Shown: positions 32,251-43,549, counted from the stretch's first letter. The stretch is DNA of 64,000 bases from Apostichopus japonicus (GCF_037975245.1 NC_092577.1:17312013-17376012), one strand, 5' to 3'. Notes: generated from the sequence alone by a model not told the origin. Numbers and translations are program-made.

Positions 32251-32533
32251 TTTATTTTCATAATTGATAACACTATGTTGCCACGACGATGAGAAATTGA
32301 AATGGCCTTCATTGTCTTTCCACAAGGAAAGTGTCTTGCCACGAGGAAAGCGATTTGAAAATCGAATATATTAATAAATACCTCGTTTGTTTTTATATAT
32401 TAGAATTTTCTAGATATATATGTCAAATATAGATTAACATAATATATATTAAATCCATTCATGTATAATATATATATTAAATCCACTGATCATAACCTAC
32501 CAGACAAGTAGCCTACATTTCACCTCTTGGAAT

Positions 32534-32652
32534 GTCTACGGCCATATCACGTTGACTATACCGGTTCTCGTCCGATCACCGAAGTCAAGCAACGTAGAGC
32601 GCAGTCAGTACTTGGATGGGTGACCGCCTGGGAATACTGGGTGCCGCAGGCT
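32534..32652 (+). rRNA. 5S rRNA gene (C12T, T114C)
   Basis: Unit 2, round 1: an empty version of the LINE host unit. Confidence 0.95.
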
Positions 32653-32935
32653 TTTATTTTCATAATTGATAACACTATGTTGCCACGACGATGAGAAATT
32701 GAAATGGCCTTCATTGTCTTTCCACAAGGAAAGTGTCTTGCCACGAGGAAAGCGATTTGAAAATCGAATATATTAATAAATACCTCGTTTGTTTTTATAT
32801 ATTAGAATTTTCTAGATATATATGTAAAATATAGATTAACATAATATATATTAAATCCATTCATGTATAATATATATATTAAATCCACTGATTATAACCT
32901 ACCAGACAAGTAGCCTACATTTCACCTCTTGGAAT

Positions 32936-33054
32936 GTCTACGGCCATATCACGTTGACTATACCGGTTCTCGTCCGATCACCGAAGTCAAGCAACGTAGA
33001 GCGCAGTCAGTACTTGGATGGGTGACCGCCTGGGAATACTGGGTGCCGTAGGCT
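32936..33054 (+). rRNA. 5S rRNA gene (C12T)
   Basis: Unit 3, round 1. T12 with the GTAGGC end, so helices I and II are fully paired. Next gene 196 bp on. Confidence 0.96.
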
Positions 33055-33131
33055 TTTATTTTTTATAATTGATAACACTATGTTGCCACGACGATGAGAA
33101 ATTGAAATGGCCTACATTGACCGGTTTTTAT

Positions 33132-33250
33132 GTCTACGGCCACATCACGTTGACTATACCGGTTCTCGTCCGATCACCGAAGTCAAGCAACGTAGAGCGC
33201 AGTCAGTACTTGGATGGGTGACCGCCTGGGAATACTGGGTGCCGTAGGCT
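33132..33250 (+). rRNA. 5S rRNA gene (canonical)
   Basis: Unit 4, round 1. Next gene 187 bp on. Confidence 0.96.
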
Positions 33251-33318
33251 TTTATTTTCATAATTGATAACACGACGATGATGAGAAATTGAAATGGCCT
33301 ACATTGACCGGTTTTTAT

Positions 33319-33437
33319 GTCTACGGCCACATCACGTTGACTATACCGGTTCTCGTCCGATCACCGAAGTCAAGCAACGTAGAGCGCAGTCAGTACTTGG
33401 ATGGGTGACCGCCTGGGAATACTGGGTGCCGTAGGCT
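33319..33437 (+). rRNA. 5S rRNA gene (canonical)
   Basis: Unit 5, round 1. Next gene 187 bp on. Confidence 0.96.
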
Positions 33438-33505
33438 TTTATTTTCATAATTGATAACACGACGATGATGAGAAATTGAAATGGCCTACATTGACCGGTT
33501 TTTAT

Positions 33506-33626
33506 GTCTACGGCCACATCACGTTGACTATACCGGTTCTCGTCCGATCACCGAAGTCAAGCAACGTAGAGCGCAGTCAGTACTTGGATGGGTGACCGCC
33601 TGGGGGAATACTGGGTGCCGCAGGCT
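33506..33626 (+). rRNA. 5S rRNA gene (T114C, +GG)
   Basis: Unit 6, round 1. Long spacer follows (404 bp). Confidence 0.93.
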
Positions 33627-33909
33627 TTTATTTTCATAATTGATAACACTATGTTGCCACGACGATGAGAAATTGAAATGGCCTTCATTGTCTTTCCACA
33701 AGGAAAGTGTCTTGCCACGAGGAAAGCGATTTGAAAATCGAATATATTAATAAATAACTCGTTTGTTTTTATATATTCGAATTTTCTACATATAGATGTA
33801 AAATATAGATTAACATAATATATATTAAATCCATTCATGTATAATATATATATTAAATCCACTAATCATAACCTACCAGACAACTAGCCTACATTTCGCC
33901 TCTTGGAAT

Positions 33910-34028
33910 GTCTACGGCCACATCACGATGACTATACCGGTTCTCGTCCGATCACCGAAGTCAAGCAACGTAGAGCGCAGTCAGTACTTGGATGGGTGAC
34001 CGCCTGGGAATACTGGGTGCCGTAGGCT
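33910..34028 (+). rRNA. 5S rRNA gene (T19A)
   Basis: Unit 1, round 2. Confidence 0.93.
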
Positions 34029-34311
34029 TTTATTTTCATAATTGATAACACTATGTTGCCACGACGATGAGAAATTGAAATGGCCTTCATTGTCTTTCCA
34101 CAAGGAAAGTGTCTTGCCACGAGGAAAGCGATTTGAAAATCGAATATATTAATAAATACCTCGTTTGTTTTTATATATTAGAATTTTCTAGATATATATG
34201 TAAAATATAGATTAACATAATATATATTAAATCCATTCATGTATAATATATATATTAAATCCACTGATCATAACCTACCAGACAAGTAGCCTACATTTCA
34301 CCTCTTGGAAT

Positions 34312-34430
34312 GTCTACGGCCATATCACGTTGACTATACCGGTTCTCGTCCGATCACCGAAGTCAAGCAACGTAGAGCGCAGTCAGTACTTGGATGGGTG
34401 ACCGCCTGGGAATACTGGGTGCCGCAGGCT
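34312..34430 (+). rRNA. 5S rRNA gene (C12T, T114C)
   Basis: Unit 2, round 2. Confidence 0.95.
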
Positions 34431-34713
34431 TTTATTTTCATAATTGATAACACTATGTTGCCACGACGATGAGAAATTGAAATGGCCTTCATTGTCTTTC
34501 CACAAGGAAAGTGTCTTGCCACGAGGAAAGCGATTTGAAAATCGAATATATTAATAAATACCTCGTTTGTTTTTATATATTAGAATTTTCTAGATATATA
34601 TGTAAAATATAGATTAACATAATATATATTAAATCCATTCATGTATAATATATATATTAAATCCACTGATTATAACCTACCAGACAAGTAGCCTACATTT
34701 CACCTCTTGGAAT

Positions 34714-34832
34714 GTCTACGGCCATATCACGTTGACTATACCGGTTCTCGTCCGATCACCGAAGTCAAGCAACGTAGAGCGCAGTCAGTACTTGGATGGG
34801 TGACCGCCTGGGAATACTGGGTGCCGTAGGCT
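34714..34832 (+). rRNA. 5S rRNA gene (C12T)
   Basis: Unit 3, round 2; fully paired helices I and II. Confidence 0.96.
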
Positions 34833-34909
34833 TTTATTTTTTATAATTGATAACACTATGTTGCCACGACGATGAGAAATTGAAATGGCCTACATTGACC
34901 GGTTTTTAT

Positions 34910-35028
34910 GTCTACGGCCACATCACGTTGACTATACCGGTTCTCGTCCGATCACCGAAGTCAAGCAACGTAGAGCGCAGTCAGTACTTGGATGGGTGAC
35001 CGCCTGGGAATACTGGGTGCCGTAGGCT
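34910..35028 (+). rRNA. 5S rRNA gene (canonical)
   Basis: Unit 4, round 2. Confidence 0.96.
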
Positions 35029-35096
35029 TTTATTTTCATAATTGATAACACGACGATGATGAGAAATTGAAATGGCCTACATTGACCGGTTTTTAT

Positions 35097-35215
35097 GTCT
35101 ACGGCCACATCACGTTGACTATACCGGTTCTCGTCCGATCACCGAAGTCAAGCAACGTAGAGCGCAGTCAGTACTTGGATGGGTGACCGCCTGGGAATAC
35201 TGGGTGCCGTAGGCT
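35097..35215 (+). rRNA. 5S rRNA gene (canonical)
   Basis: Unit 5, round 2. Confidence 0.96.
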
Positions 35216-35283
35216 TTTATTTTCATAATTGATAACACGACGATGATGAGAAATTGAAATGGCCTACATTGACCGGTTTTTAT

Positions 35284-35404
35284 GTCTACGGCCACATCAC
35301 GTTGACTATACCGGTTCTCGTCCGATCACCGAAGTCAAGCAACGTAGAGCGCAGTCAGTACTTGGATGGGTGACCGCCTGGGGGAATACTGGGTGCCGCA
35401 GGCT
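35284..35404 (+). rRNA. 5S rRNA gene (T114C, +GG)
   Basis: Unit 6, round 2. Confidence 0.93.
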
Positions 35405-35687
35405 TTTATTTTCATAATTGATAACACTATGTTGCCACGACGATGAGAAATTGAAATGGCCTTCATTGTCTTTCCACAAGGAAAGTGTCTTGCCACGAGG
35501 AAAGCGATTTGAAAATCGAATATATTAATAAATAACTCGTTTGTTTTTATATATTCGAATTTTCTACATATAGATGTAAAATATAGATTAACATAATATA
35601 TATTAAATCCATTCATGTATAATATATATATTAAATCCACTAATCATAACCTACCAGACAACTAGCCTACATTTCGCCTCTTGGAAT

Positions 35688-35806
35688 GTCTACGGCCACA
35701 TCACGATGACTATACCGGTTCTCGTCCGATCACCGAAGTCAAGCAACGTAGAGCGCAGTCAGTACTTGGATGGGTGACCGCCTGGGAATACTGGGTGCCG
35801 TAGGCT
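35688..35806 (+). rRNA. 5S rRNA gene (T19A)
   Basis: Unit 1, round 3; second gene before LINE copy 4. Confidence 0.93.
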
Positions 35807-36089
35807 TTTATTTTCATAATTGATAACACTATGTTGCCACGACGATGAGAAATTGAAATGGCCTTCATTGTCTTTCCACAAGGAAAGTGTCTTGCCACGA
35901 GGAAAGCGATTTGAAAATCGAATATATTAATAAATACCTCGTTTGTTTTTATATATTAGAATTTTCTAGATATATATGTAAAATATAGATTAACATAATA
36001 TATATTAAATCCATTCATGTATAATATATATATTAAATCCACTGATCATAACCTACCAGACAAGTAGCCTACATTTCACCTCTTGGAAT

Positions 36090-36208
36090 GTCTACGGCCA
36101 TATCACGTTGACTATACCGGTTCTCGTCCGATCACCGAAGTCAAGCAACGTAGAGCGCAGTCAGTACTTGGATGGGTGACCGCCTGGGAATACTGGGTGC
36201 CGCAGGCT
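36090..36208 (+). rRNA. 5S rRNA gene (C12T, T114C), LINE host unit
   Basis: Unit 2, round 3. LINE copy 4 begins 342 bp from the gene start, whereas the same unit in rounds 1 and 2 is empty. Confidence 0.95.
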
Positions 36209-36700
36209 TTTATTTTCATAATTGATAACACTATGTTGCCACGACGATGAGAAATTGAAATGGCCTTCATTGTCTTTCCACAAGGAAAGTGTCTTGCCAC
36301 GAGGAAAGCGATTTGAAAATCGAATATATTAATAAATAACTCGTTTGTTTTTATATATTAGAATTTTCTACATATAGATGTAAAATATAGATTAACATAA
36401 TATATATTAAATCCATTCATGTATAATATATGTCGTGGTGTGATACAGTGTGATACAGTGGATACAGTGTGATACAGTCGTGGCGCGGTTGGTTGTGCTC
36501 TTTGTTAGCTGTTTTCTTTGTTACTTTTTTCGAACTTACTTGTTCCACGTTTTCTTCAACCTGCAACATCCAAGTTCTTGGATGCTAGCGGGTTTTTATT
36601 ACTGTGTTTCATTTTGGACCGTTAAACTGTAGGAGTTTTGTAGGTAATTTTGGAAGTCGCCAAGGCGACGAAGGCCGCCAAGGCGTGTGCTAGTGCGAAC

Positions 36701-37942
36701 ATGGGTTCCGCGAAACCATCAATACAACGTTTGAAAACTAACAGTGTTAGGGTATTTGACAATGGACATAGCTATGGAGACATACTGAAATCGATATCTG
36801 AGGATCTTGGGAATAATAGAATTGTGGGATGTGTTAAGACGTCAGGGCACTGGATTGTGACATTGAAGAATGAATCTGATGCGGAACTTATCCAGGAAAC
36901 CGGCCTTAATATTAAAGGCGACCATTGTAATGTTACCGGAGTGGAAAAATTTATACTAACGGTGAGTCTTTTTGGGGTACCCTGTTACATTTCTGACGAA
37001 GAACTTTCGGCTAAGCTAGAGGAATACGGATGCTCAATTAAATCCAAATGGACGCGAAAATACTATTCCGACTATCCAGACGTGGAAAACGGTATTCGAT
37101 TCGTAAGAGTACAGTTGCCAAATAATGCCAAAAGCCTGCCCTACGCAATTACGATTGCTGGTGTACATCTAAGACTTAAACACAACAGCCAATCTAAAGT
37201 CTGTAACAACTGCTTGAGCGACACCCATGTCATGAAAGAATGTCCCCAGTACGTATGTAGAGAATGTAATAACCAGGGCCACACGGAGAGCCGTTGCCCT
37301 AGGATAAAGTGCTTTAGATGCCAAAACTTTGGTCATAAAAGTTTCCTATGCACGGAGCAACCACCTGAGGAAGATAACGATGTCGAACCAGAGAAGCCTT
37401 CAGACAATGGTGAGATGGACACAGAAACTGAACCTTCTAACGTCACTGAGAGCGCCAACAAGGAAACAGTTCCCGGGGGCCCACCAGCTCAACCCACAGT
37501 GCAACCTCCTGACACGGTAGATCAAGCCAACCGGAACAAGGACCAAATTGAGGAGACTCTGCCTACCAACACCCAGCCACAGCAGAAACAACCGAAATCT
37601 CCCAAGAAAGCGAAGGCTACGACCACAGCGACCAAGAAAAATCCCACCGACGAAGCACAGAAATCCCGACTACAAAGAAAACCCGACTACAAACCAGGAA
37701 GTAATGGAGACACCACTGAAACTGTAAATGACTCTATGGCACACCTTAAAAGGCAGATGTCTTTGGATGAGGACAACTTCATTTTTGTAAGACACAAGAA
37801 GAAAATACCAACACCAAACCTTAGCAAGGCAAGAACCGTAACAAGCAAAAACAATCAAACCTCACTTCTATATCGTCATCGTCATCATACTCTTTCTTGT
37901 TTTAATGGATCCAACAAAAAACAAAATAGAAACAAGGGATAA
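36701..37942 (+). CDS. LINE ORF1, CCHC zinc-knuckle protein (copy 4)
   Basis: 413 aa from the ATG at 36701, same protein as copy 1. A T-to-G change at 36652 creates an in-frame TTG 17 codons upstream; I do not use it, since the AACATGG context is shared by all copies. Three CCHC knuckles at 168-217. Confidence 0.93.
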   Translation: MGSAKPSIQRLKTNSVRVFDNGHSYGDILKSISEDLGNNRIVGCVKTSGHWIVTLKNESDAELIQETGLNIKGDHCNVTGVEKFILTVSLFGVPCYISDEELSAKLEEYGCSIKSKWTRKYYSDYPDVENGIRFVRVQLPNNAKSLPYAITIAGVHLRLKHNSQSKVCNNCLSDTHVMKECPQYVCRECNNQGHTESRCPRIKCFRCQNFGHKSFLCTEQPPEEDNDVEPEKPSDNGEMDTETEPSNVTESANKETVPGGPPAQPTVQPPDTVDQANRNKDQIEETLPTNTQPQQKQPKSPKKAKATTTATKKNPTDEAQKSRLQRKPDYKPGSNGDTTETVNDSMAHLKRQMSLDEDNFIFVRHKKKIPTPNLSKARTVTSKNNQTSLLYRHRHHTLSCFNGSNKKQNRNKG

Positions 37943-40844
37943 TATTTCCTGTGAGTATTATAACATCGATAAGTATAATAATTTACCCCCTAGTAATGGT
38001 CTTACCATTTTCAATATGAACAGTAGGAGTCTTAACAAAAATTTTGATAATATTACCACTTTCATCTCATTACTTAATAACGAATTCTCGATCATGGGCT
38101 TTACGGAAACTTGGTTGAATGACAATAATAATACATCCATCATCAATATTAATAATTATCGACTTGTAGAAAAACACCGCCATAAAAGAAGGGGAGGTGG
38201 GGTTTGTTTATACATTAAAAAGAACTATAATTACAAATGCAGAGACGATCTCTCTGTATTTAATGACTCAATTGAGTCTCTTTTCATAGAGATCACACCC
38301 CAAAATGGCAGTAAGCATTACGTTATTGGTATTATTTATAGACCACCGACGGGTTCTTATGACGACTTTTATTTTCATGTGCAAAACATTTATGGCAAAT
38401 TAACAGAATCACGTAGTAATTCTTATATCATGGGTGATTTCAACATTAACTTACTTGACGACCACTTATCTACAGATTTCCTCAACTTAGCTTTCTCGAA
38501 TAATTTTTATCCAGCAATAACAAATCCTACCCGTGTTGCAAGTACATCGTCTACTTTAATTGATAACATATTTACTAATGATAATTCTGCAATTAACTCA
38601 GGCATATTTGTAACCGATATTACCGACCACTTTCCCATCTTCCTTGACAATAATTCAAGACTTAGAATCTATAATAGAGATAGTAAACGTATTCGTAATT
38701 ACAATATAAATAATATCAGTAATTTTATTTCCCAATTAGAATGTAAGCAATGGGATGATGTTCTTAATGAAAAGGATGCTAATGTATCCTATAATGTATT
38801 TTTTCATCATTTTAGTGATATGTACAATGACTGTTTTCCAGTGCAGGTTATTAATGTAAGGAAGAAACGTAAAAAGAGACATCCTTGGATTACTAGTGGT
38901 ATATTAAAATCAATAAAAAAGAAAAATCAATTGTATAGACGCCAATTAAAGGATCCAACATCGAATAACAAGAAGGTATACCTTATTTATCGAAATAAAT
39001 TAACAAATATTATCAGAACATCAAAGAAACTATACTTTCACAGTAAATTTATCGAGAGCAATAATAACATTAATGGTACCTGGAAAACAGTCAATGAACT
39101 CTTACATAAAAATGCCAGTCAATCGTCATATCCTACGGCCTTTCACCATAACCAAAACGTTGTCACAGACAACCAGGAAATTGCTAATGGTTTTAACAAT
39201 TACTTTGTAAATGTAGGCCCTTCACTGGCCAGCAAGATTAAACCCCTTGAAAAAGCTGAGATTTTTTTGCATAAAAGCAGAAATCCCAACCCAAACTCTG
39301 TGTTCATATTCCCCGTGACAGAAGAAGAATTACTGAAAACGATCAACACTGCAATTAAACCCAAAAAGGCTGCAGGATATGACGATTTCAGTCCTGATAT
39401 TATCAAACAGGCCGCTAAGTATATTGTCACACCACTTGCCCATATTTGTAACCTATCATTTAATACAGGTGTCTTTCCAGACAAGTTAAAAATTGCTAAA
39501 GTCTTACCAATTTACAAAAATGGCCAGAACAATGCATATGAAAATTACCGGCCAATATCGTTACTCTCTTGTTTTGCGAAACTTATAGAAAGACTATTGT
39601 TTAATCGTATTTGTAGATTCTTGGACAAACACAACATTCTTAATAAACAACAGTACGGATTTCGATACAATCACTCCACTGAGCTCGCCCTGGCAGATGC
39701 AATTGATAATCTCTACAGTAAACTTGATCAACGTAAGACTTGCATTGGTGTATTCCTAGACTTAAGTAAAGCGTTTGATACCATTAATCATTCTATTTTA
39801 CTGAATAAGATGCACTTTAATGGTATAAGAGGTACTACTCTGAATTGGTTCGACAGCTACCTATCTCACCGTCACCAATTTACTGCGTATAAGTCACATA
39901 ACTCTGATCTTGCCCAAGTCCCTTGTGGTGTACCACAGGGATCTATCCTGGGACCTCTGTTATTCATTATTTATGTAAACGACATATGTCAAGTGTCCAA
40001 TATTGCAAAAGTTACTTTGTTTGCTGATGACACCACTATTTTTTTTGACTCTGACAACATTAGCATCCTACCTATTACTGTATCTAATGAACTAGAAAAG
40101 TTTAGTAACTGGTTTCGGTCAAACAAGCTTTCTATCAATGTCAACAAGACACACTACATTGTTTTTAATTCATCCAACAACCCTCCTCAAGTTCACAACA
40201 TTAATATGAATGGTACACCAATTAACAATGTTGACTACATAAAATTTTTAGGTGTATATATTGATTCAAAACTAAGTTGGCAACAACATATTTCAGCAAT
40301 CTGTTCTAAGGTCGCAAGGAACATTGGTATACTCGCTATAATAAAACATTTCCTACCGACACACATTCTAAGAATGATTTATAATACGCTCATTCTACCT
40401 CATCTGTCCTACTGTTCTATTATTTGGTCTGGTGCTAACATAACTTGTCTTGACCGTCTCAATAAACTACAAAAAGGCGCAATACGTAACATAACACATG
40501 CTGCATTTCGTCAGCATACTAGTCCATTGTTTAAAGGTCAAAACCTGCTGAAATTAAATGATATTATAAGGCTACAACTTGCTGTATTTACGTATAAAGC
40601 ATGGCATGGGCTACTTCCGGGTTCCTTTCATAATTTCTATACAATTAATGTAGAATTATACAATTATAATACCCGAAATAGACAAAATGCTCATTGCAAC
40701 TTCTATCATACGAAATTAGGTACACGCAGCTTTCGCAACCGTGCAACTAAGTTATGGAACTCATTAAGCAATACCGTTAAATCTAAGGCTACAAAGAATT
40801 CATTTAAGAAATGTTTAAAAAAAGAATTGATATCATCATATTAA
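37905..40844 (+). CDS. LINE ORF2, endonuclease-reverse transcriptase (copy 4)
   Basis: 979 aa, identical in protein sequence to copies 1 and 5, with E68, D178, D241/H242 in the endonuclease and D619, D708, D709 in the RT. The eight-T run after FADD is intact. Confidence 0.95.
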   Translation: MDPTKNKIETRDNISCEYYNIDKYNNLPPSNGLTIFNMNSRSLNKNFDNITTFISLLNNEFSIMGFTETWLNDNNNTSIININNYRLVEKHRHKRRGGGVCLYIKKNYNYKCRDDLSVFNDSIESLFIEITPQNGSKHYVIGIIYRPPTGSYDDFYFHVQNIYGKLTESRSNSYIMGDFNINLLDDHLSTDFLNLAFSNNFYPAITNPTRVASTSSTLIDNIFTNDNSAINSGIFVTDITDHFPIFLDNNSRLRIYNRDSKRIRNYNINNISNFISQLECKQWDDVLNEKDANVSYNVFFHHFSDMYNDCFPVQVINVRKKRKKRHPWITSGILKSIKKKNQLYRRQLKDPTSNNKKVYLIYRNKLTNIIRTSKKLYFHSKFIESNNNINGTWKTVNELLHKNASQSSYPTAFHHNQNVVTDNQEIANGFNNYFVNVGPSLASKIKPLEKAEIFLHKSRNPNPNSVFIFPVTEEELLKTINTAIKPKKAAGYDDFSPDIIKQAAKYIVTPLAHICNLSFNTGVFPDKLKIAKVLPIYKNGQNNAYENYRPISLLSCFAKLIERLLFNRICRFLDKHNILNKQQYGFRYNHSTELALADAIDNLYSKLDQRKTCIGVFLDLSKAFDTINHSILLNKMHFNGIRGTTLNWFDSYLSHRHQFTAYKSHNSDLAQVPCGVPQGSILGPLLFIIYVNDICQVSNIAKVTLFADDTTIFFDSDNISILPITVSNELEKFSNWFRSNKLSINVNKTHYIVFNSSNNPPQVHNINMNGTPINNVDYIKFLGVYIDSKLSWQQHISAICSKVARNIGILAIIKHFLPTHILRMIYNTLILPHLSYCSIIWSGANITCLDRLNKLQKGAIRNITHAAFRQHTSPLFKGQNLLKLNDIIRLQLAVFTYKAWHGLLPGSFHNFYTINVELYNYNTRNRQNAHCNFYHTKLGTRSFRNRATKLWNSLSNTVKSKATKNSFKKCLKKELISSY

Positions 40845-40934
40845 ATTATGTAAATGAGTTATTTACTTCAGCAGTTTCTGTTCATTATGTAACAAACATT
40901 CAATTTGTATTTATTCATTTTTTTTTTTTCTTTA

Positions 40935-40982
40935 GGGAGTCTTCCACTTTGTTAAGCTTTTAAGCTTTATGGAAGACTTCCC
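40935..40982 (+). other. LINE copy 4 3' UTR hairpin
   Basis: Same 48-nt stem-loop as in copy 1, after 12 T. Confidence 0.75.
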
Positions 40983-41084
40983 TCCGCTTTGTACTTCTGT
41001 GGAAAAACAAATAAATAAATATATATATTAAATCCACTAATCATAACCTACCAGACAACTAGCCTACATTTCGCCTCTTGGAAT

Positions 41085-41203
41085 GTCTACGGCCACATCA
41101 CGATGACTATACCGGTTCTCGTCCGATCACCGAAGTCAAGCAACGTAGAGCGCAGTCAGTACTTGGATGGGTGACCGCCTGGGAATACTGGGTGCCGTAG
41201 GCT
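41085..41203 (+). rRNA. 5S rRNA gene (T19A)
   Basis: First gene after LINE copy 4, followed by a short spacer (195 bp), unlike the first gene after the other LINE copies. Confidence 0.93.
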
Positions 41204-41279
41204 TTTATTTTCATAATTGATAACACTATGTTGCCACGACGATGAGAAATTGAAATGGCCTACATTGACCTCTTGTTAT

Positions 41280-41398
41280 GTCTACGGCCACATCACGTTG
41301 ACTATACCGGTTCTCGTCCGATCACCGAAGTCAAGCAACGTAGAGCGCAGTCAGTACTTGGATGGGTGACCGCCTGGGAATACTGGGTGCCGTAGGCT
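41280..41398 (+). rRNA. 5S rRNA gene (canonical)
   Basis: Followed by a long spacer (402 bp). Confidence 0.96.
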
Positions 41399-41681
41399 TT
41401 TATTTTCATAATTGATAACACTATGTTGCCACGACGATGAGAAATTGAAATGGCCTTCATTGTCTTTCCACAAGGAAAGTGTCTTGCCACGAGGAAAGCG
41501 ATTTGAAAATCGAATATATTAATAAATACCTCGTTTGTTTTTATATATTAGAATTTTCTAGATATATATGTAAAATATAGATTAACATAATATATATTAA
41601 ATCCATTCATGTATAATATATATATTAAATCCACTGATCATAACCTACCAGACAAGTAGCCTACATTTCACCTCTTGGAAT

Positions 41682-41800
41682 GTCTACGGCCATATCACGT
41701 TGACTATACCGGTTCTCGTCCGATCACCGAAGTCAAGCAACGTAGAGCGCAGTCAGTACTTGGATGGGTGACCGCCTGGGAATACTGGGTGCCGCAGGCT
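41682..41800 (+). rRNA. 5S rRNA gene (C12T, T114C)
   Basis: Start of the second copy of the block first seen at 21821. Confidence 0.95.
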
Positions 41801-42083
41801 TTTATTTTCATAATTGATAACACTATGTTGCCACGACGATGAGAAATTGAAATGGCCTTCATTGTCTTTCCACAAGGAAAGTGTCTTGCCACGAGGAAAG
41901 CGATTTGAAAATCGAATATATTAATAAATACCTCGTTTGTTTTTATATATTAGAATTTTCTAGATATATATGTAAAATATAGATTAACATAATATATATT
42001 AAATCCATTCATGTATAATATATATATTAAATCCACTGATTATAACCTACCAGACAAGTAGCCTACATTTCACCTCTTGGAAT

Positions 42084-42204
42084 GTCTACGGCCATATCAC
42101 GTTGACTATACCGGTTCTCGTCCGATCACCGAAGTCAAGCAACGTAGAGCGCAGTCAGTACTTGGATGGGTGACCGCCTGGGGGAATACTGGGTGCCGCA
42201 GGCT
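42084..42204 (+). rRNA. 5S rRNA gene (C12T, T114C, +GG)
   Basis: Next gene 197 bp on. Confidence 0.93.
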
Positions 42205-42280
42205 TTTATTTTCATAATTGATAACACTATGTTGCCACGACGATGAGAAATTGAAATGGCCTACATTGACCTCTTGTTAT

Positions 42281-42399
42281 GTCTACGGCCACATCACGTT
42301 GACTATACCGGTTCTCGTCCGATCACCGAAGTCAAGCAACGTAGAGCGCAGTCAGTACTTGGATGGGTGACCGCCTGGGAATACTGGGTGCCGTAGGCT
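42281..42399 (+). rRNA. 5S rRNA gene (canonical)
   Basis: Followed by the TTTTACTTTC marker; next gene 187 bp on. Confidence 0.96.
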
Positions 42400-42467
42400 T
42401 TTACTTTCATAATTGATAACACGACGATGATGAGAAATTGAAATGGCCTACATTGACCTCTTGTTAT
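42400..42467 (+). other. Representative short 5S spacer
   Basis: The 68 bp between two genes hold the T-run, ATAATTGATAACACGACG, GAGAAATTGAAATGGCCTA and then the upstream segment CCTACATTGACCTCTTGTTAT (one base more than quoted elsewhere). Relative to the 195-bp unit it lacks eight bases around CTATGTTGC. No TATA box at -25 is obvious. Confidence 0.7.
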
Positions 42468-42586
42468 GTCTACGGCCACATCACGTTGACTATACCGGTT
42501 CTCGTCCGATCACCGAAGTCAAGCAACGTAGAGCGCAGTCAGTACTTGGATGGGTGACCGCCTGGGAATACTGGGTGCCGTAGGCT
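42468..42586 (+). rRNA. 5S rRNA gene (canonical)
   Basis: Next gene 187 bp on. Confidence 0.96.
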
Positions 42587-42654
42587 TTTATTTTCATAAT
42601 TGATAACACGACGATGATGAGAAATTGAAATGGCCTACATTGACCTCTTTTTAT

Positions 42655-42773
42655 GTCTACGGCCACATCACGATGACTATACCGGTTCTCGTCCGATCAC
42701 CGAAGTCAAGCAACGTAGAGCGCAGTCAGTACTTGGATGGGTGACCGCCTGGGAATACTGGGTGCCGCAGGCT
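42655..42773 (+). rRNA. 5S rRNA gene (T19A, T114C)
   Basis: T19A gene behind a short spacer (CCTCTTTTTAT), with mismatches in both helices I and II; lacks the G30C of its partner at 22794. Long spacer follows. Confidence 0.92.
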
Positions 42774-43056
42774 TTTATTTTCATAATTGATAACACTATG
42801 TTGCCACGACGATGAGAAATTGAAATGGCCTTCATTGTCTTTCCACAAGGAAAGTGTCTTGCCACGAGGAAAGCGATTTGAAAATCGAATATATTAATAA
42901 ATAACTCGTTTGTTTTTATATATTAGAATTTTCTACATATAGATGTAAAATATAGATTAACATAATATATATTAAATCCATTCATGTATAATATATATAT
43001 TAAATCCACTAATCATAACCTACCAGACAACTAGCCTACATTTCGCCTCTTGGAAT

Positions 43057-43175
43057 GTCTACGGCCACATCACGATGACTATACCGGTTCTCGTCCGATC
43101 ACCGAAGTCAAGCAACGTAGAGCGCAGTCAGTACTTGGATGGGTGACCGCCTGGGAATACTGGGTGCCGTAGGCT
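43057..43175 (+). rRNA. 5S rRNA gene (T19A)
   Basis: Next gene 187 bp on. Confidence 0.93.
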
Positions 43176-43243
43176 TTTATTTTCATAATTGATAACACGA
43201 CGATGATGAGAAATTGAAATGGTCTACATTGACCTCTTGTTAT

Positions 43244-43362
43244 GTCTACGGCCACATCACGTTGACTATACCGGTTCTCGTCCGATCACCGATGTCAAGC
43301 AACGTAGAGCGCAGTCAGTACTTGGATGGGTGACCGCCTGGGAATACTGGGTGCCGTAGGCT
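43244..43362 (+). rRNA. 5S rRNA gene (A50T)
   Basis: Next gene 187 bp on. Confidence 0.91.
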
Positions 43363-43430
43363 TTTATTTTCATAATTGATAACACGACGATGATGAGAAA
43401 TTGAAATGGCCTACATTGACCTCTTTTTAT

Positions 43431-43549
43431 GTCTACGGCCACATCACGTTGACTATACCGGTTCTCGTCCGATCACCGAAGTCAAGCAACGTAGAGCGCA
43501 GTCAGTACTTGGATGGGTGACCGCCTGGGAATACTGGGTGCCGCAGGCT
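43431..43549 (+). rRNA. 5S rRNA gene (T114C)
   Basis: Long spacer follows (400 bp); that spacer has the CAGATTGACATAA variant. Confidence 0.95.

Larger units (their letters stand above)
32132..36090 (+). repeat. Higher-order repeat, 1,778 bp, about 2.2 copies
   Basis: Six units (402, 402, 196, 187, 187, 404 bp) run from 32132, repeat from 33910, and start again at 35688. Gene variants match unit for unit. The third round is cut after its second gene by LINE copy 4. An array of identical period and variant order points to very recent unequal exchange. Confidence 0.94.
29717..36431 (+). repeat. 5S rDNA tandem array, block 4
   Basis: Twenty-three complete 5S genes between LINE copies 3 and 4. 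The first six units repeat the order of block 2; the last part is the 1,778-bp higher-order repeat. Confidence 0.97.
36432..41020 (+). mobile_element. Non-LTR retrotransposon, copy 4 (intact ORFs, short tail)
   Basis: Same 5' end and insertion point as the others. The tail has three AAAT units instead of five, and the downstream 5S flank differs from the other four copies: its first unit is short (195 bp) and lacks the TGCCACAAGG marker. A crossover or conversion near the 3' junction would explain both. Confidence 0.95.

Noticed and set aside
36650-36700. ORF1 of copy 4 extended by 17 codons
   Set aside because: The extension depends on a TTG created by one base change; the shared ATG at 36701 has the better context.
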